DNA from: Palsa-1400 sp036501625
GTDB lineage: Bacteria > Verrucomicrobiota > Verrucomicrobiia > Limisphaerales > Palsa-1400
DNA length: 64,000 bases
Direction of reading: 5' to 3'
NCBI GenBank assembly: GCA_036501625.1
Contig: DASXZY010000069.1
Location: 39,936 to 103,935 of the forward strand
Numbering within the stretch: the first letter of the stretch is position 1; each line of letters begins with the position of its first letter. Under the pieces are notes generated by a model. It saw only the letters and a list, made by a program, of their open reading frames with translations, was not told the origin of the DNA and did no database searches. Shown here piece after piece: positions 1-10,368 of this stretch. The position numbers were made by a program, and so were the translations under genes.

Positions 1-1
1 G

Positions 2-1312
<1,311 letters not shown>

Positions 1313-1321
1313 CGCCCGCGC

Positions 1322-2389
1322 GTGAAGGACATTCGCCAGATTCTGCGGGAAGTTCCCCTGATCGACGGCCATAACGATCTCCCGTGGAAATTCCGCAATT
1401 TGGGAAAGACCCACGCGGATCCCCTCGCCCTGGCCTGCGACACTTCGCAATTGACTCCGCCGCTGGCCACGGATTTGACGCGCCTGCGCGTCGGCGGAGT
1501 CGGCGGACAATTTTGGGCCGCTTACGTTCCCTACGCCCTGCACGGCCCGGAGGCGGCTTTCGTGCTGATGGAACAGCTTGATCTCATCCGCCGTTTCATC
1601 GCGCGGCATCCCGCCGGCTTGGAACTGGCGCTGACTGCGGACGATGTGGTCCGCATCCATGCGGGCGGCAAGACCGCGTCGATGATCGGAGTCGAGGGCG
1701 GCCACGGGATCAACAATTCACTGGCCATCCTCCGAGCAAGCCATGCCCTGGGCGCGCGCTATATGACGCTGACCCACGTCAAAAATAATGATTGGGCCGA
1801 TGCCGGCACCGATGCTCCGCTGCATCGCGGCTTGACGCCGTTCGGCGAAGAGGTCGTGCGCGAAATGAACCGCCTGGGAATGATGGTGGATCTCTCCCAC
1901 GTTTCCGACGATACGATGCGGGCCGCGCTCAAAGCCAGCCGGGCTCCCGTGATTTGTTCGCACTCCGGAGCGCGCGCTTTGTGCCGACATGCGCGCAACG
2001 TGCCGGATGACCTTCTCAAAGCGGTGGCGGGAGCGGGCGGAATCGTGATGGTCCCATTTCTGCCGGCTTATTTGACAGAAGAGGACCGCCTGAGCGACGA
2101 AGCCGCCACGAAGGAAAACCCGCGCCCGGCTCCCATCAAATCAACGCTTAAGGACGCGGCCAATCACATCGATCACATACGGGAAACGGCGGGCATTGAT
2201 CACGCCGGAATCGGCTCCGATTTTGAGGGGTTTCAAGGCACACCCGCGGGCCTGGAGGACGTGACGTGCTATCCCGCGTTGCTGGAGGAATTGCGCGGGC
2301 GCGGTTACAGCGAGAGCGATCTCAAAAAGGTGGCCGGCGAAAATATTCTGCGAGTCATGCGCGCCGTTGAAGACGCCGCCGCTCGTTAG
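1322..2389 (+). CDS. Membrane dipeptidase (peptidase M19, renal dipeptidase family)
   Basis: A 355-residue zinc dipeptidase-like TIM barrel. The HND metal-binding motif is at residues 17-19, followed by the VEGGHGINN glutamate segment, DLSHVSDDT and VICSHSGAR histidines, and a GIGSDFEGF aspartate near the C-terminus, in the order expected for M19 enzymes. These hydrolyse dipeptides, including some with a C-terminal D-residue. The start is GTG at 1322, supported by GGAGGA at 1303-1308. No signal peptide is visible, so a cytoplasmic location is likely. It follows the acetyl-CoA synthetase gene by 9 bases. Confidence 0.92.
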   Translation: MKDIRQILREVPLIDGHNDLPWKFRNLGKTHADPLALACDTSQLTPPLATDLTRLRVGGVGGQFWAAYVPYALHGPEAAFVLMEQLDLIRRFIARHPAGLELALTADDVVRIHAGGKTASMIGVEGGHGINNSLAILRASHALGARYMTLTHVKNNDWADAGTDAPLHRGLTPFGEEVVREMNRLGMMVDLSHVSDDTMRAALKASRAPVICSHSGARALCRHARNVPDDLLKAVAGAGGIVMVPFLPAYLTEEDRLSDEAATKENPRPAPIKSTLKDAANHIDHIRETAGIDHAGIGSDFEGFQGTPAGLEDVTCYPALLEELRGRGYSESDLKKVAGENILRVMRAVEDAAAR

Positions 2390-2392
2390 TGT

Positions 2393-3385
2393 TTACAGCC
2401 GATAGACCCGCCTGGCGTTTTCCCAAAGCAGCTTGCGTTCGACTGTTTTGCTGGGGGCGAGTTGGCGCACGGATTGAATGGTCATCCAGCCAATGCAGGC
2501 GGCGCCGCGGCCGGCCGAATCCGAGCAGTCGCTGCCGAAGATCAACTTGTCTTGGTGGCGGCGGAAAAAGTCTCGCGTAAAATCGGGATCGCGTGTCAAA
2601 GCATTGTGGCCCGAACCGGCGGAAAGGTCGGCGTAGAAATTGGGGTAGTCGCTCAAATAGCGGACGGTCCAGCCGCCGGGCGCGACCTTGCCGCGCGGAT
2701 ACAAATTTCCCGCCGCGTCTTGGCAAGCGCCATCGATGTGCGCCCAGACCGTCTGAGCGTGCCCGATAAAAACGGTGCGTGGATGAGCCTCGAACATTTT
2801 GTGGAGGCGGTCGTAGCCATAATTGTAACGCCCATATTGGACGTGCAAAAGAATCGGCACTCGATAATCAGCCGCCAGCTCGTAGAGCGTTTGCATTTGC
2901 GGACAATCGCATTCCACACCGAACTTTTGCTCGCCGATGCAAACCGCGCCGAGCTTGAGATGCTTTTCGATAACCGCGGCGGCGTCCTCCAAATCCGGCG
3001 CTTCGCCCGCGGCGAAATCGAACTCGCCAGGGTGCGACTTCGCGATGGCCGCGCACGACTCGTTGCCCAAACAAGTGCCTTCCAATCCGTTTGAAAATCC
3101 GTCATGCGTGGAAGGCCGGACAACCGGCGAACCAGCGGGCATCAAGACCGTTTGGGTGATGCCCATCTTGCGCTGGTGGCTAATCAACTCCGCGTCGCTC
3201 CGGGCCGGGCCGATTTGCCTCCATTGCTTGTCTCGTTTGCCTCCGTAATTGGTATGCTGATGAATGTCAATAATCGGTTCAGGCGCGGGAGCGGTGGCGC
3301 AGGATGCGAGCAAAGCGGAACTTGCCGCCGCCACGGCAGAAGCGCCGCAAAATTGGCGCCGGGACATTGTTTGTTCATTGCCCAT
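2393..3385 (-). CDS. Tat-exported amidohydrolase (amidohydrolase 2 family)
   Basis: A metal-dependent hydrolase of the TIM-barrel amidohydrolase-2 family. The N-terminus has a twin-arginine signal (MSRRQFCGAS) running into an alanine-rich stretch that ends LLASCAT, a possible lipobox, so the protein is probably exported and may be lipid-anchored. IIDIHQHTNYGG gives the HxH metal site; VPILLHVQYG, VFIGHAQTVW and LIFGSDCSDS supply later ligand-like His and Asp residues. The start is uncertain: ATG at 3385 and ATG at 3367 both precede the signal, and neither has a good ribosome-binding site. It ends 4 bases from the convergent dipeptidase. The substrate is not predictable. Confidence 0.85.
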   Translation of the reverse strand: MGNEQTMSRRQFCGASAVAAASSALLASCATAPAPEPIIDIHQHTNYGGKRDKQWRQIGPARSDAELISHQRKMGITQTVLMPAGSPVVRPSTHDGFSNGLEGTCLGNESCAAIAKSHPGEFDFAAGEAPDLEDAAAVIEKHLKLGAVCIGEQKFGVECDCPQMQTLYELAADYRVPILLHVQYGRYNYGYDRLHKMFEAHPRTVFIGHAQTVWAHIDGACQDAAGNLYPRGKVAPGGWTVRYLSDYPNFYADLSAGSGHNALTRDPDFTRDFFRRHQDKLIFGSDCSDSAGRGAACIGWMTIQSVRQLAPSKTVERKLLWENARRVYRL

Positions 3386-3449
3386 AAGCGAAGACACCGA
3401 GCCAATGTCCGGCCTGATTGCGCGAGCCGCCAGCAAAATCCGGCTCGTT

Positions 3450-4796
3450 TCAATGCCCCGCCAGCCAAGTCTGCCGAAGGTTGCCTATGGTCTCGCTTTG
3501 CCCAGGATTCTTTTGCAAGAACGCGTCGAGGGCCTGTCCGGCTTGGTCGAATTGGCCCTGCCCCGCCAGGAGGCGCGTCAAGCCGGTGATCGCTTCGACG
3601 CTGCCGGGATAAATGCTGAGGGCGGTCTGGTAAGCCTGCCCCGCCTCCACGGGATACGCGCTATTCGCCAGCAGATTGCCCTCGGAATTAGCGTCGTGCG
3701 AATAGGACCGCAGGACCGGGTCTGAAGTCTCGCCCGCGGCCTGGAGGTTTTGCGCCTCGCTCTGCCAATAATTGACAGCCTGGCTGGCCATGTCTTCCGT
3801 CATCGGGTCCTCGGCGCGCAATTCAAAGACAGGCCCCAGCGGCGCCGCGCCGGCATAGCTGGATTGCAAAGGAAAAGACTCCTCCATGGCGAACGAAAGA
3901 TCGGGATTCTTTTGCAACAGTGTTTGCATGACCAGATTATTGATGGACATCACGGCAACCTGCCCGCTCACGCCCGTGTGGCCGTCGGTGATGGCGATGT
4001 CTTCGCCTGGCAACACCTGTTTCGGCTCATCGGGAAACTGCCGGTCATGCTGAAGGCGAGCGGTTGCGTCCGTCACATATTTGTTGAAAGCGGCCTGCTC
4101 GTCCTCCTCCGTCGGAACGTTGAGACCGCTCCCGTAAAGGGCTGTCAAATAGGCCAGATAGTTGGAATCGGCGAGGGCATTTTGCGTCAGCGTAAGATGC
4201 TCTTCTCCCTCGGTCGTTTCATTCATCATCGTGCAAATGAAACAGCCCGGATCCGTGCCGCCGACATAAACCATCCCCGGCTTCAACGCATTCAGAATCC
4301 CGTTGCCGTAGTCGAGAAACTGCTGGGCCGGCCACATGTGCGCCTGTTCAGCGGCCCCATAGGCTTCCAGAATGGCCCGCCAATACTTGCGCAGGTCGGT
4401 TGCGTCCGGGCCATCCAAGTCCGAGCGCAGGCTTCTGAAGAGGCGCAAGGTTTCGTCCCAATCGCCCGCGTCCATCGCGTCGAAAAACCGTCCGGCGTCA
4501 GGCAAAGTCTTGATTTTGTAATGCTCAGCCAGCCGATCGACAAGCGCGCGGCGGCGGGCGCCGAATTTTTTTAATCTGGCCGCGACGATTTCCTGCGCCG
4601 TTCGCGTGCCATTCGTGTCGCGCTCCTGGGTCGCAGCCAATCGCTCCACCGTCGCATGCCAATCATCTGAGTTCGCGCGCCGCGAGGACGCCGCCGGGCC
4701 AGGCGCCTGTTTTACTTTTGTTGAAGGCATCAGCATTGCCACGAGCAGGATCAAGACACATCCCGCCATCAGCCAAATCCAATTCGTCGTCTTCAT
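3450..4796 (-). CDS. Hypothetical membrane-anchored TPR-like protein
   Basis: A 448-residue protein of unknown function. The start at 4796 (MKTTNWIW...) places one N-terminal hydrophobic segment (about residues 5-25) right at the start codon, consistent with a single membrane anchor and a periplasmic or cytoplasmic soluble body. The C-terminal 90 residues (AYPVEAGQAYQTALSIYPGS and the stretch after it) look like tetratricopeptide repeats. The middle contains a CFICTMMNET segment. A longer reading frame continues upstream to 4922 but runs into lpxK and lacks the hydrophobic start, so it was rejected. It is transcribed divergently from lpxK. Confidence 0.75.
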   Translation of the reverse strand: MKTTNWIWLMAGCVLILLVAMLMPSTKVKQAPGPAASSRRANSDDWHATVERLAATQERDTNGTRTAQEIVAARLKKFGARRRALVDRLAEHYKIKTLPDAGRFFDAMDAGDWDETLRLFRSLRSDLDGPDATDLRKYWRAILEAYGAAEQAHMWPAQQFLDYGNGILNALKPGMVYVGGTDPGCFICTMMNETTEGEEHLTLTQNALADSNYLAYLTALYGSGLNVPTEEDEQAAFNKYVTDATARLQHDRQFPDEPKQVLPGEDIAITDGHTGVSGQVAVMSINNLVMQTLLQKNPDLSFAMEESFPLQSSYAGAAPLGPVFELRAEDPMTEDMASQAVNYWQSEAQNLQAAGETSDPVLRSYSHDANSEGNLLANSAYPVEAGQAYQTALSIYPGSVEAITGLTRLLAGQGQFDQAGQALDAFLQKNPGQSETIGNLRQTWLAGH

Positions 4797-4808
4797 GATT
4801 CCGCATAG

Positions 4809-4838
4809 TGGACACCGTCCGCGAAGAATTTGTATAAG
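4809..4838 (+). promoter_or_regulatory. Putative sigma-70-type promoter for lpxK
   Basis: TGGACA at 4809-4814 and TATAAG at 4833-4838 are separated by 18 bases and lie about 60 bases upstream of the chosen lpxK start, in the short divergent gap between the TPR-like gene and lpxK. The boxes are each close to consensus, but the call rests on pattern alone. Confidence 0.4.
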
Positions 4839-4900
4839 GCGAGAAAATCTAGCGGCCATCCTTGCGGGCAAAGGAGGGAATAGGCAGACTTCAAATCTAC

Positions 4901-6073
4901 ATGCGCGAAACGTTGAAAGCATGGCGCGAGTCCATTGAAGCGCCGTTCCTGGAAATTATCTCTGGAGAGCGCCGCGGAAAACTGGCAGCGCTGATCCGTT
5001 CTATTTTCTTCGCGCTCTCCAAAGTTTACCAATTTCTCCTCCAGATACGCCGCTTTTGCATCGACGCGCGCCTGATGCGGGACACGACCCTGGGGATTCA
5101 GGTCATCGCCATCGGAAACCTGACTCTGGGCGGGACGGGCAAGACGCCGGTCGTGGAAAAATTCGCGCGCGAATTGCAAAGGCAGGGCCGCAAAGTGGCC
5201 ATCCTCACGCGCGGTTACCGCTCCCGCCCGCAACCGCTGGCCGAAGCGCTTTTGAACAAGCTGCTCTTCCGCGAAGACATCACGCCGCCGCGGGTGGTGT
5301 CGGATGGCAAGAATCTGTTGCTGGATTCCGACGCGGCGGGTGACGAACCGTTCATGCTGGCGTCAAACCTAAAGGATGTCGTGGTGCTGGTGGACAAAAA
5401 TCGCGTCAAGGGCGGCCGGTATGCCATCGAACACTTCGGCTGCGACACGCTTCTGCTGGACGACGGCTTCCAGTACTGGCGCCTGGCCGGCCGCCGGCAG
5501 GACGTCGTGCTGGTGGATTGCCAGCAGCCATTCGGCAACGAGCATCTTTTCCCGCGCGGAACTTTGCGTGAGTCGCCGACGCAACTCTCGCGCGCCAACG
5601 TCATTTTCATCACCAAGAGTGATGGCAACACGGAGGCGTTGCGCGAACGCCTCGCGCGCTACAATCCGCAGGCCGGGATCATCGAGTGCATTCACGCGCC
5701 GCTTTACTTCGAGGACGTTTTCACAGGCGAGCAAAAGGGCCTCGATTTTGTGCGCGACCTGCGCGTGGCCAGTTTGAGCGGCATCGCGCAGCCGGAGAGT
5801 TTTGACCAGAGTCTCATCAAATTGTGCCGCGAACTGGTCTATTCCAAGCGCTTCGCCGATCATCACCGTTTCACCCAGCAGGAAATTCTCAACGCGATCA
5901 ACCGCAGCAAAAAGCGCCAGGCTCAGGTCATTATCACCACGCAAAAGGACGCCGTGCGGTTCCCCAAATTGGACCGGCGCGACCTGCCCATTTATTTCAT
6001 GCGCGTCGAAATCAAAATTCTCAGCGGCGCCCAGGACTTCGACGACTGCGTGCGCAAAATCTGCCTGCGCTAA
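4901..6073 (+). CDS. lpxK: Tetraacyldisaccharide 4'-kinase (lipid A biosynthesis)
   Basis: LpxK phosphorylates the 4' position of tetraacyldisaccharide-1-phosphate to give lipid IVA at the inner membrane. The 390-residue product has an N-terminal hydrophobic region (SIFFALSKVYQFLL), the P-loop IGNLTLGGTGKTP at about residues 68-82, LTRGYRSR shortly after, and the family motif LLDDGFQYWRL near residue 187. ATG at 4901 was chosen. A TTG at 4862 is also in frame. The nearest strong purine run (GGAGGG, 4873-4878) is 22 bases before the ATG, so the start is not certain. The heptosyltransferase starts 1 base after the stop, which indicates an LPS operon. Confidence 0.93.
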   Translation: MRETLKAWRESIEAPFLEIISGERRGKLAALIRSIFFALSKVYQFLLQIRRFCIDARLMRDTTLGIQVIAIGNLTLGGTGKTPVVEKFARELQRQGRKVAILTRGYRSRPQPLAEALLNKLLFREDITPPRVVSDGKNLLLDSDAAGDEPFMLASNLKDVVVLVDKNRVKGGRYAIEHFGCDTLLLDDGFQYWRLAGRRQDVVLVDCQQPFGNEHLFPRGTLRESPTQLSRANVIFITKSDGNTEALRERLARYNPQAGIIECIHAPLYFEDVFTGEQKGLDFVRDLRVASLSGIAQPESFDQSLIKLCRELVYSKRFADHHRFTQQEILNAINRSKKRQAQVIITTQKDAVRFPKLDRRDLPIYFMRVEIKILSGAQDFDDCVRKICLR

Positions 6074-6074
6074 C

Positions 6075-7172
6075 ATGCCCGCGCCAGTCGAACATATCCT
6101 GGTGCGCGGCGTCAATTGGCTGGGCGATGCGGTCATGACCACGCCGGCTCTGATGCGCTTGCGCGAGGCGCATCCCGATTCGCGCATTACCATTCTCTCG
6201 CCGGAAAAACTGGCGGGGCTGTGGGAGGGGCAGCCTTTTCTGGACGAAGTATTGACATTCACCGGAACCGAGGGCGTTTGGCGAATCAGCCGGCGGCTGC
6301 GCGAGGGAAAATTCACCGCGGGTTTAATTTTTCCCAATTCCTTTCGCTCCGCGCTGGAGTTATGGCTGGCGGGCATTCCGAAGCGCGTTGGCCTCGCGCG
6401 CGCCGGGCGCTCACTCCTGTTGACACATCCAGCGCCTGCCCTGTCCGGCTCAGTGGACATGCGCAAACGGCCGGTTGCGGAAATCCGGCGTCGCATTGAA
6501 ACGAACGCCAATCCGCCGAGCTATCCCGCCGAGGCCCATCATGCTCACCGTTATTTGCGGCTCGCGGCCGCGCTCGGAGCATCCCCCGAACCGATGCCGC
6601 CGCGCATTGAAATAAGCGAGCGAGCGATGGAAGAGGCGCGGCAAAAATTCGGCATGGCCTCGGGCCGGCCTTGGTTTGGCCTTAATCCGGGAGCGCAATA
6701 CGGACCAGCCAAACGCTGGCCGGTGGAACGATTCGCGGCCGCGGCCCGGAGTCTGAGCGAGAAAACGCACTGCCGCTGGGTGATTTTTGGCGGCGCGGAC
6801 GATCGTGCTTTTGCCGAAACTATAGCCAACGCCCTAGCTGGCGGCGCGAGCGAAAGCCCATTGAACCTGGCGGGCAAAACCAATTTGCGCGAGTTGGCGG
6901 CAGCGTTGAAGATTTGCGATTTGGTATTGACCAACGACAGCGGGCCAATGCACTTGGCGGCCGCGGTGGGCGCGCCTGTCACGGCCATCTTTGGCAGCAC
7001 ATCGCCGGAACTGACCGGTCCGATCTTTTCCTCCCGCGCGCGAGTGGTCCGTTGTGACGCGCCCTGCGCCCCGTGTTTTCGCCGCGAATGTCCGATCGAT
7101 TTGCGCTGCCTGCGCGGCATCGAGACCGAACAGGTGGTATCCGCCGCGCTGGCTTGCCTGGCAGGCCGCTAA
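6075..7172 (+). CDS. waaF: LPS heptosyltransferase II (glycosyltransferase family 9)
   Basis: Adds a heptose to the inner core of lipopolysaccharide, using ADP-heptose. The 365-residue sequence begins with the GT9 N-terminus VRGVNWLGDAVMTTPAL and carries the C-domain donor-binding motif LTNDSGPMHLAAAVGAP followed by FGSTSPELTGP. The cysteine-rich end (CAPCFRRECPIDLRC) is common in WaaF-type proteins. The start at 6075 follows the lpxK stop by one base, so translation is probably coupled. Assignment to the GT9 family is secure; the exact acceptor (WaaF against WaaC or a related transferase) is inferred. Confidence 0.92.
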   Translation: MPAPVEHILVRGVNWLGDAVMTTPALMRLREAHPDSRITILSPEKLAGLWEGQPFLDEVLTFTGTEGVWRISRRLREGKFTAGLIFPNSFRSALELWLAGIPKRVGLARAGRSLLLTHPAPALSGSVDMRKRPVAEIRRRIETNANPPSYPAEAHHAHRYLRLAAALGASPEPMPPRIEISERAMEEARQKFGMASGRPWFGLNPGAQYGPAKRWPVERFAAAARSLSEKTHCRWVIFGGADDRAFAETIANALAGGASESPLNLAGKTNLRELAAALKICDLVLTNDSGPMHLAAAVGAPVTAIFGSTSPELTGPIFSSRARVVRCDAPCAPCFRRECPIDLRCLRGIETEQVVSAALACLAGR

Positions 7173-9106
7173 GGCCAGTCGTCCGTGCGAAATGGCACGG
7201 CGGGCAGGCCGGCTCCGTTGTAAAGCGCGGCCAGAGGATTGGCTTGCCAGGCGTAGCGCGCGGCCACGGGACTGGGCACATCCGGCGACGACACCACGAC
7301 CGTATCTCCCTCAATTCTCGCGTCAGCCCAATGCCAGGCATGGTCTGCGCCGGCTATGGAAAACTCACCCAGCTTTTCACCTTCGACAGCCAATCCGCCA
7401 TCGGTGTGCGAGAAATGAATTTTCAATTCGCCGCGCGAATGCTCAAGGGACGCAAACGTTGGCCCTTCATAAACAACCTTCCGGCCATAACCCTCGCCCA
7501 ACGCGCACAGCGCCAGCCGCTCCCCGACGATCTTCTTGTCCTGCGGGTGAATGTTATCAGCCTCTCCAGTATCGACGGTGACGGCCAAGCCGCAATTCTT
7601 GACGTGTCGGGCCGTCAATGCCTGCTGTTCGCGCAGCGCGGTCCAGCCGTCCGGGGCCGATTCGCCGCGGCGTGCCATGAAGGCAGGCAAGCTCACGATG
7701 TAAAAAGGAAAATCCCCCTGGCCGAAAAGCTTCCGCCAATCGCCTATCATGCCCGCCAGCAGCTTTTCATACGACGCGGCGCGCTGGAAGTTTGCTTCGC
7801 CCTGATACCAAATCGCGCCTTTGATGGCCAGCGGCGCGACCGGTTCAATCATGCCCATGAACAAGACGGCAGGCATGGTCGGATAATTCTCAAAATCCAG
7901 CGGCAGGGCGCGCGGCGGCTGGACGTCAAAACTAAGTTTGCCCTTCCATTTCCCCGCCAGCGGAACGGTCGCATGATCTCCCAGTTCGATGCTCAACCCT
8001 TCTGGTTTGGCCGCAAATCCGTCCTGTGGTTTCATTTTGAAAACCCGGACGGCCACCATATTCTTGCCCGGTTTAAGAACGTTTTCCGGGATGTCATAAG
8101 CGCGGGGATGCTCCGCCCACGAACTGGCGCCGACCCAATGTCCGTTGATATAGGCGGTGTCCATTTTATAAATGGCACCGAGCAAAATCGTGGCCTTGCC
8201 TGCAGGCAACGGATCGGGCAGAACGATTTCCTTGCGGAACCAGCAAACGCACGGCGCGGACGCCAATTCCTGAAAACCGCCGGGAACCGCGACCGTTTTC
8301 CAATCCGAATCATTCAGTCTCGGCGCGGCCCAAGTGCTGCCTTGCATCCCAATGTCGTAATCTTCCAGCCAATGCATCAGGAAGCTGCCGTAGGCCGGGC
8401 CGCCCTTGTCGCGAAGGCGCTCGATTTCATTTAGCCGCGAATCAAAACCGCCCATCCGGCGCAGGGTGGACGGATTCATCCAACTCTCCACGGGAGTCCC
8501 GCCCACGCAATCCTCGATCAAACCGACCGGCACCCGGATGTCCTCCTGCAGCCGGCAGCCAAAATAATATGCCACCGCCGAAAACCCGCCTCCGGCGTAT
8601 TTGCCGATGGAATCAGGCGAACAAATCTCCCATGAGCCTTTCGGAGCGCGCGCGGCGGAATACGAAACTTGCTGATCCACTTTGTAGAGGCGAATTTCCG
8701 GGTGGTGGGCCGATTTGATTTCTTCCGCGCCGTTTCGCGTCCTCCCCAGGCCAAGTTCCATGTTTGACTGGCCCCCGCACAACCAAACATCTCCCACTAA
8801 AACTTCGCGCAATTCAATGTGTTCGTCAGGCCCCCTGATGACCACGGTGTAAGGCCCGCCGGGCGAGGGAGGATCAATTTCCGCCTGCCAGCGGCCATCC
8901 GGGCCTGCGACGGCTTTGGCCATGTGCCCCGCCATTTCGACTTTGATTGCGTCGCCTGGCTTCGACCATCCCCAAATCGCATTCGGCTTTCCGCGCTGAA
9001 GAACCATATTGTCGCTGAACATGGGGCTGACGAGAGGCAACTCCGCGCCCGGCGCCACCAGCGGCGCGAACGCGAGGGCGAGCATGATGAGCCATTTCGC
9101 GCGCAC
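7169..9106 (-). CDS. Secreted sialate O-acetylesterase-type SGNH esterase
   Basis: A 645-residue esterase that would remove O-acetyl groups from sialic acids or other acetylated glycans. The GTG start at 9106 gives a short signal peptide (RAKWLIMLALAFAPLVAPGA). It also places the start 8 bases after the ParA stop on the same strand. Catalytic features are visible: CGGQSNMEL near residue 111 supplies the nucleophilic serine, and DNIHPQDKK near residue 516 supplies the Asp-x-x-His pair. A jelly-roll insert (about residues 270-400, with AYINGHWVG) matches the usual sialate esterase layout. Its 3' end overlaps waaF by 4 bases on the opposite strand. Confidence 0.92.
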   Translation of the reverse strand: MRAKWLIMLALAFAPLVAPGAELPLVSPMFSDNMVLQRGKPNAIWGWSKPGDAIKVEMAGHMAKAVAGPDGRWQAEIDPPSPGGPYTVVIRGPDEHIELREVLVGDVWLCGGQSNMELGLGRTRNGAEEIKSAHHPEIRLYKVDQQVSYSAARAPKGSWEICSPDSIGKYAGGGFSAVAYYFGCRLQEDIRVPVGLIEDCVGGTPVESWMNPSTLRRMGGFDSRLNEIERLRDKGGPAYGSFLMHWLEDYDIGMQGSTWAAPRLNDSDWKTVAVPGGFQELASAPCVCWFRKEIVLPDPLPAGKATILLGAIYKMDTAYINGHWVGASSWAEHPRAYDIPENVLKPGKNMVAVRVFKMKPQDGFAAKPEGLSIELGDHATVPLAGKWKGKLSFDVQPPRALPLDFENYPTMPAVLFMGMIEPVAPLAIKGAIWYQGEANFQRAASYEKLLAGMIGDWRKLFGQGDFPFYIVSLPAFMARRGESAPDGWTALREQQALTARHVKNCGLAVTVDTGEADNIHPQDKKIVGERLALCALGEGYGRKVVYEGPTFASLEHSRGELKIHFSHTDGGLAVEGEKLGEFSIAGADHAWHWADARIEGDTVVVSSPDVPSPVAARYAWQANPLAALYNGAGLPAVPFRTDDWP

Positions 9107-9113
9107 GGCTTTT

Positions 9114-9887
9114 CTATTTGATTCGCTTGAGCACTTCGCCGGTAAGCACTTCGTAGGCGGCCGCCGCGGCGCTGTATTTGTCATAATGAATGATCGGTTT
9201 GCCGAAGCTTGGCGCCTCGGCCAGGCGCGTCGCGCGCGGGATGACAGTATCGAGAACCTGCGGGCCAAAATGCTCGCGCACTTCCCCCAGCACTTGGGCG
9301 GAAAGGCGCGTGCGGGCGTCGAACATGGTCATGACCACGCCGAGCAGTTGCAGGCGCGGATTGATGCCCGTATCGCGCACCTGGTTGAGGACTTTATGGC
9401 TCATGGAAATGCCTTCCAGCGCGTAGTATTCGCACTGCAAAGGAATGAGCAAATAATCCGAGGCGGCGAAGGCGTTCAGCGTCAGAATCCCCAGCGACGG
9501 CGGGCAGTCAATCACAATAAAATCGTGCCGGGCGGCTTCCACGATCGGCCGCAGCAGCCCCGCCAGCCGATGGAGATGGTTCTCCGAACGGGCCATTTCC
9601 ACTTCCGCCCCGCACAGATCGACTTCGCTGGGGATGATCTCCAGGCGTTCAAAAGCGGTTGGCCGGATTTTCTCCACGAGCGTGCCATCGCCGAGTAAAG
9701 GACGGTAAGAACTGGCCCCTTCGATTTTATCCAAGCCCACGCCACTGGTGGCGTTGGCTTGCGGATCGAGGTCCAAGAGCAAAGTTCGCCGGCCCAGTTG
9801 GGCCATGCAAGCGGACAGATTGACAGCGGTGGTCGTTTTTCCCACTCCGCCTTTTTGATTGGCCACGGATATGACTTTGGTTGGCAC
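9114..9887 (-). CDS. ParA/Soj-family partition ATPase
   Basis: A 257-residue deviant Walker-A ATPase. KGGVGKTT is at residues 12-19, LLLDLDPQANAT supplies the A' motif, and FIVIDCPPSLG is the Walker-B region, all typical of chromosomal Soj/ParA. These proteins segregate DNA or position cargo by binding nucleoid DNA in the ATP form. Translation begins at GTG 9887 without a clear ribosome-binding site. No parB gene or parS-like site lies next to it. The downstream gene is an unrelated esterase. A chromosomal parA separated from parB, or a ParA that positions other cargo, are both possible. Confidence 0.93.
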   Translation of the reverse strand: MPTKVISVANQKGGVGKTTTAVNLSACMAQLGRRTLLLDLDPQANATSGVGLDKIEGASSYRPLLGDGTLVEKIRPTAFERLEIIPSEVDLCGAEVEMARSENHLHRLAGLLRPIVEAARHDFIVIDCPPSLGILTLNAFAASDYLLIPLQCEYYALEGISMSHKVLNQVRDTGINPRLQLLGVVMTMFDARTRLSAQVLGEVREHFGPQVLDTVIPRATRLAEAPSFGKPIIHYDKYSAAAAAYEVLTGEVLKRIK

Positions 9888-9980
9888 GAGCCGATTAAAT
9901 CCGATATTCGTTCATTGGCAAAGATTATTGCGCCATCCAAAAAACTGGATTTCAGCGGCAACATGGAGCAAATTATTTAT

Positions 9981-10334
9981 ATGAAGTTCATTCTGACAAC
10001 GCATAATGTGACGTTAACCAAAGCTATCGAAGACCATATCCTTTCCCGGGTGGATAAACTGGAGCATTTGGACCGTTATTGCACCAGCGCCCGCGTCAGC
10101 CTGGAACATGACCATCTCAAACGCCCGGAAAAGCAGTTCACCTGCGCCATCCGCCTAGCCGTGCCGGGACCGGACCTTTACGCCGTGGATTGCAAGGAAG
10201 ACCTCTACGCGGCCATTGATGTGGTGACCAAAAAGATCGAGCAGCAATTGCGGAAGCGGCATAATAAATTCAAGGCGCGCAAACATGCGGCCGGCGCCCG
10301 CGGCAAAGAGGAACAAAGCGAGGCGGAGCTTTAA
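9981..10334 (+). CDS. hpf: Ribosome hibernation promoting factor (HPF/RaiA family)
   Basis: A 117-residue ribosome-associated protein that binds the 30S decoding region and blocks translation in stationary phase. The N-terminal beta strand MKFILTTHNVTLTKAIEDHI and the following helix-strand pattern are family features, as is VDCKEDLYAAIDVVTKKIEQQ near residue 75. The length matches short HPF; the C-terminal dimerisation domain of long HPF is absent, and the tail is instead Lys/Arg/Glu-rich. ATG 9981 is preferred because GGAG at 9965-9968 sits 12 bases upstream. An in-frame ATG at 9963 is possible. It is divergent from parA. Confidence 0.88.
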   Translation: MKFILTTHNVTLTKAIEDHILSRVDKLEHLDRYCTSARVSLEHDHLKRPEKQFTCAIRLAVPGPDLYAVDCKEDLYAAIDVVTKKIEQQLRKRHNKFKARKHAAGARGKEEQSEAEL

Positions 10335-10368
10335 GGTTGGGCCGCTTTTGTGAAGGCTATTCCCCCTC

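Noticed and set aside
9928..9962. Short stem ATCCA-AAAAAC-TGGAT between parA and hpf
   Set aside because: The stem has only 5 bp and no T-tract. It was not enough to call a terminator or operator.
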